Source: an uncultured Ulvibacter sp. (GTDB lineage: Bacteria; Bacteroidota; Bacteroidia; Flavobacteriales; Flavobacteriaceae). Taken from it: a stretch of DNA of 56,958 nucleotides. The notes beneath the pieces are model-generated. The model did no database searches and was not told the DNA's origin. It was given only the letters and a program-made list of their open reading frames with translations. Where the stretch lies: positions 1 through 56,958 of the forward strand of contig CALIAF010000029.1 of assembly GCA_938041335.1 (NCBI GenBank). The letters run 5' to 3'. Made by a program: the position numbers and the translations under genes. Numbering within the stretch: position 1 is the first letter of the stretch; each line of letters starts with the position of its first letter. Shown here in pieces: positions 54,624-56,958 of the stretch.

Positions 54624-56174
54624 ATGAGTGAGATTAAAATTTTATGGGTTGACGACGAAATTGCATCATTAAAGCCTCACATTCTTTTTCTTGAAAAGAA
54701 GGATTATAATGTGACCACAGCACAAAGTGGTACAGAAGCACTTGAGATTGTTGAAGAGCAAACTTTTGATATTATTTTTCTGGATGAGAACATGCCTGGG
54801 CTTACCGGTCTAGAAACTTTAGCCGAAATTAAAGAGAAACGCGCAGATGTTCCTGTGGTGATGATCACAAAAAGTGAAGAAGAATACATCATGGAGGAGG
54901 CTATTGGGTCTAAGATTGCAGATTACTTGATTAAACCTGTCAATCCAAACCAGATTTTATTGAGTTTAAAAAAGAATCTGGATCATTCCCGTTTAATTAG
55001 TGAGAAAACAACCGCTAATTACCAGCAAGAGTTTAGGAAGATTGCGATGGATATGGCCATGATTAACACGTATGAGGGCTGGGTAGAGCTCTATCAAAAA
55101 CTCGTATACTGGGAGTTGGAGTTGGAGAATATAGAAGATAGTGGGATGTTTGAGATTTTAGAATCTCAAAAAACAGAAGCAAATAGTCAGTTTTGTAAAT
55201 TTATAGATAAAAATTATCCAGACTGGTTTAATGGAGAAGAAGATGCTCCTGTAATGTCGCATACCTTATTTAGAGATTGGGTAAAACCTCATTTAAGCCA
55301 GAAGCAACCTACGCTATTAGTGGTAGTAGATAATTTAAGGTATGATCAATGGAAAGCATTTGAACCCTTTGTACAAAACGCATACAAAAAAACAGAAGAG
55401 AAACTCTTTTGCAGTATTCTACCTACAGCAACTCAGTATGCTAGAAATGCAATTTTCTCTGGCTTAATGCCAAGTGATATGGAAAAACTGCATCCTAACT
55501 ACTGGTTAAATGATACCGATGAAGGTGGAAAAAACATGTATGAGGATAAATTTCTGGAAGCTCAATTAAAGCGACTGGGGCTAGACTACAAATGGAGTTA
55601 CCATAAAATATCTAGCTTAAAGCAAGGTAAAAAACTCTCAGATAATTTTAAAAAATACAAAGACGATGATCTTGTGGCGGTGGTATACAATTTTGTAGAT
55701 ATGCTCTCACACTCTAAGACAGAGATGGAGGTTATTAAAGAATTAGCCTCCACAGACAAGTCTTACAGATCGTTAACCCAAAGTTGGTTTAAAAATTCGC
55801 CACTAATGGAGATTATCCAGCAAGCGAGTAAATTAGGCTTTAAATTAATCATAACAACAGACCACGGAACCATTAATGTGAAGAATCCAACAAAAATTAT
55901 TGGTGATAAAAATACCAGTAGTAATTTGCGTTACAAAACTGGACGAAGTCTTACTTATGAAGACAGAGATGTCCTTGCTGCAAAAAATCCAAAGAGCATA
56001 CACTTGCCATCTATTAATATGAGTAGCAGCTTTGTGTTTGCTAAGGGTGACCTGTTCTTTGCCTATCCTAACAACTATAATCATTATGTAAGCTATTACA
56101 GAAACACCTATCAACACGGGGGAGTTTCATTAGAAGAAATGATTATCCCTTTCTGTGTACTTACTCCTAGATAA
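54624..56174 (+). CDS. porX: PorX-type response regulator with PglZ domain (T9SS regulator)
   Basis: 516 residues. Residues 1-120 are a CheY-like receiver (WVDDE, phospho-acceptor Asp54 in IIFLDENMPG, Thr and Lys in MITKSEE and YLIKPVNP). The PglZ domain follows (about 205-516): LLVVVDNLRYDQWKAFEPF, LPTATQYARNAIFSG, YNFVDMLSHS, LIITTDHGTINV and YQHGGVSLEEMIIPF. PorX acts with histidine kinase PorY to control type IX secretion, and its PglZ domain resembles alkaline-phosphatase-fold enzymes. PorY is not in the window. It fits with the T9SS substrate at 12359-14281. Confidence 0.95.
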   Translation: MSEIKILWVDDEIASLKPHILFLEKKDYNVTTAQSGTEALEIVEEQTFDIIFLDENMPGLTGLETLAEIKEKRADVPVVMITKSEEEYIMEEAIGSKIADYLIKPVNPNQILLSLKKNLDHSRLISEKTTANYQQEFRKIAMDMAMINTYEGWVELYQKLVYWELELENIEDSGMFEILESQKTEANSQFCKFIDKNYPDWFNGEEDAPVMSHTLFRDWVKPHLSQKQPTLLVVVDNLRYDQWKAFEPFVQNAYKKTEEKLFCSILPTATQYARNAIFSGLMPSDMEKLHPNYWLNDTDEGGKNMYEDKFLEAQLKRLGLDYKWSYHKISSLKQGKKLSDNFKKYKDDDLVAVVYNFVDMLSHSKTEMEVIKELASTDKSYRSLTQSWFKNSPLMEIIQQASKLGFKLIITTDHGTINVKNPTKIIGDKNTSSNLRYKTGRSLTYEDRDVLAAKNPKSIHLPSINMSSSFVFAKGDLFFAYPNNYNHYVSYYRNTYQHGGVSLEEMIIPFCVLTPR

Positions 56175-56241
56175 TTTTGTAAGAATATTCTTCAATAGTG
56201 CATTTTATCGATTAAACAAGCGGGTATATCGGTTTTATTGT

Positions 56242-56249
56242 TATATTTG
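56242..56249 (+). promoter_or_regulatory. -7 promoter box before tsaE
   Basis: TATATTTG fits TAnnTTTG, 13 bases before the ATG at 56262. No good -33 TTG is at the usual distance, so the call is tentative. It rules out the in-frame TTG at 56238 as start. Confidence 0.45.
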
Positions 56250-56261
56250 ACCACCATTAAT

Positions 56262-56675
56262 ATGATAAAACATACCTACATATTAGAAGACTTACCCGAG
56301 GTTGCCACATTTATTTTAAATAATGTGGAAACCAAAAGTGTTTTGTTTTATGGTGCAATGGGCGTAGGCAAAACCACTCTAATTAAAGCTTTAGCGCAAA
56401 AGCTCCAGGTAAAAGACACGATAAGCAGTCCTACCTTTTCTATCGTAAACGAGTATGAGGCTGCGGATGATCTTTTATATCACTTCGATTTTTATAGAAT
56501 AGAGAATGAAGAAGAGGCGTTAGATATAGGAGTGGAAGAATATTTTGATTCTGGAAAATGGGTTTTCGTTGAATGGCCGGAAAGGATAGCCACAATACTG
56601 CCAGAAAAGGCAGATAGGATTTATTTAAGCAATAATAAGAACGGAAGTAGAACTTTAAAAATCAACCCAAATTAA
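56262..56675 (+). CDS. tsaE: tRNA threonylcarbamoyladenosine biosynthesis ATPase TsaE
   Basis: 137 residues from the ATG at 56262 (MIKHTYILEDLPEVATFIL). Walker A GAMGVGKTTLIKAL, SSPTFSIVNEYE, YHFDFYRIENEEEALDIGVEEYF and WVFVEWPERI identify TsaE. It supports TsaB/TsaD in adding the t6A modification at position 37 of tRNAs reading ANN codons. It lies downstream of porX on the same strand. Confidence 0.95.
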   Translation: MIKHTYILEDLPEVATFILNNVETKSVLFYGAMGVGKTTLIKALAQKLQVKDTISSPTFSIVNEYEAADDLLYHFDFYRIENEEEALDIGVEEYFDSGKWVFVEWPERIATILPEKADRIYLSNNKNGSRTLKINPN

Positions 56676-56819
56676 TTAAATGATCGACTAAATGCATTTT
56701 ATCGCGATAAATTGAAAAATAATCAGTTTATTGTAGGAATTATTGACAAATTCTTATAAAAAAAGAATAACCACTAAAGATACGTCAATGTTATTTTCAA
56801 TACATGTGACTTTTTGTGA

Positions 56820-56827
56820 TAGGTTTG
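56820..56827 (+). promoter_or_regulatory. -7 promoter box of the terminal lipoprotein gene
   Basis: TAGGTTTG matches TAnnTTTG, 30 bases before the ATG at 56858. A clear -33 element is not seen. Confidence 0.5.
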
Positions 56828-56857
56828 TACTATTAACCTCACAAAAAGAACATTATT

Positions 56858-56958
56858 ATGAAGGCAAAGTACATTTTTTTCGCAGCATTATTTAGTATGG
56901 GTATTTTCGCGTCTTGCACGCCAGAAAGTATAGAAAATGACAACACAGAACAACAAGT
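56858..56958 (+). CDS. Lipoprotein, N-terminal fragment (runs off the window)
   Basis: 33 codons are visible: a lipoprotein signal (MKAKYIFFAALFSMGIFASC, Cys20) followed by a polar stretch TPESIENDNTEQQ. The body is outside the window, so no function can be given. It is preceded by a TAnnTTTG box. Confidence 0.7.
   Translation, partial: MKAKYIFFAALFSMGIFASCTPESIENDNTEQQ

Noticed and set aside
1-56958. CRISPR arrays, tRNA or rRNA genes
   Set aside because: No regularly spaced direct repeats and no cloverleaf or rRNA-like sequences were seen by eye.

Overview
The window comes from a marine-type member of the Flavobacteriaceae (Bacteroidota). Several features support this. There are Bacteroidota-type promoters (TTG, about 20 nt, TAnnTTTG). 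LpxC is fused to FabZ. The type IX secretion (T9SS) regulator PorX is present, as is a secreted peroxidase carrying a T9SS C-terminal sorting domain. The primary sigma factor is the short Bacteroidota form, and many proteins are lipoproteins or DUF families typical of flavobacteria. The genus is not certain; Dokdonia-like is a guess.

Left edge (1-7075) is an accessory island. It opens with the end of an IS3-family insertion sequence (reverse strand, running off the window). Next comes a visibly AT-rich three-gene operon (487-6242): a four-helix membrane protein, a protein I do not recognise, and a protein with a predicted PD-(D/E)XK-type nuclease core plus a C2HC zinc cluster. This has the look of an undescribed defence system and is the main candidate for something new. 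Behind it lies about 830 bp without genes. This stretch holds a 502-bp segment bounded by perfect 15-bp inverted repeats and a 28-bp sequence that closely resembles a XerC/XerD dif site. One possible reading is that the operon entered by Xer-type recombination next to dif.

The rest is ordinary chromosome. 7076-14281 has envelope lipoproteins, two transporters and a T9SS-exported haem peroxidase. 14341-19668 has two SF2 helicases, a GNAT acetyltransferase, an RDD membrane protein and a pseudouridine synthase. 19722-24403 has a zinc metalloprotease and a CotH-family protein with a secreted partner. 24599-26531 has the primary sigma factor and an OmpA-family lipoprotein. 26686-33520 has a short-chain dehydrogenase, a VanX-type dipeptidase, an M16 peptidase and two MscS-type channels. 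33687-40522 has exported proteins, a small membrane-protein gene broken by an in-frame stop, and CorA. 40693-45424 has an OmpA-like/helix-hairpin-helix pair, a prohibitin-like SPFH protein and a VWA-like membrane protein.

45520-52775 is a largely reverse-strand lipid and central-metabolism block: lpxD, lpxC-fabZ and lpxA joined by one-base stop/start overlaps, then efp, a second LpxD-like acyltransferase with an NTF2-like partner, sucD and fabG. Hairpin terminators split it after efp and after sucD. The right end has an HD-domain phosphohydrolase, porX, tsaE and the start of a lipoprotein. Most convergent gene pairs are separated by clear hairpin terminators. I saw no rRNA, tRNA or CRISPR array.
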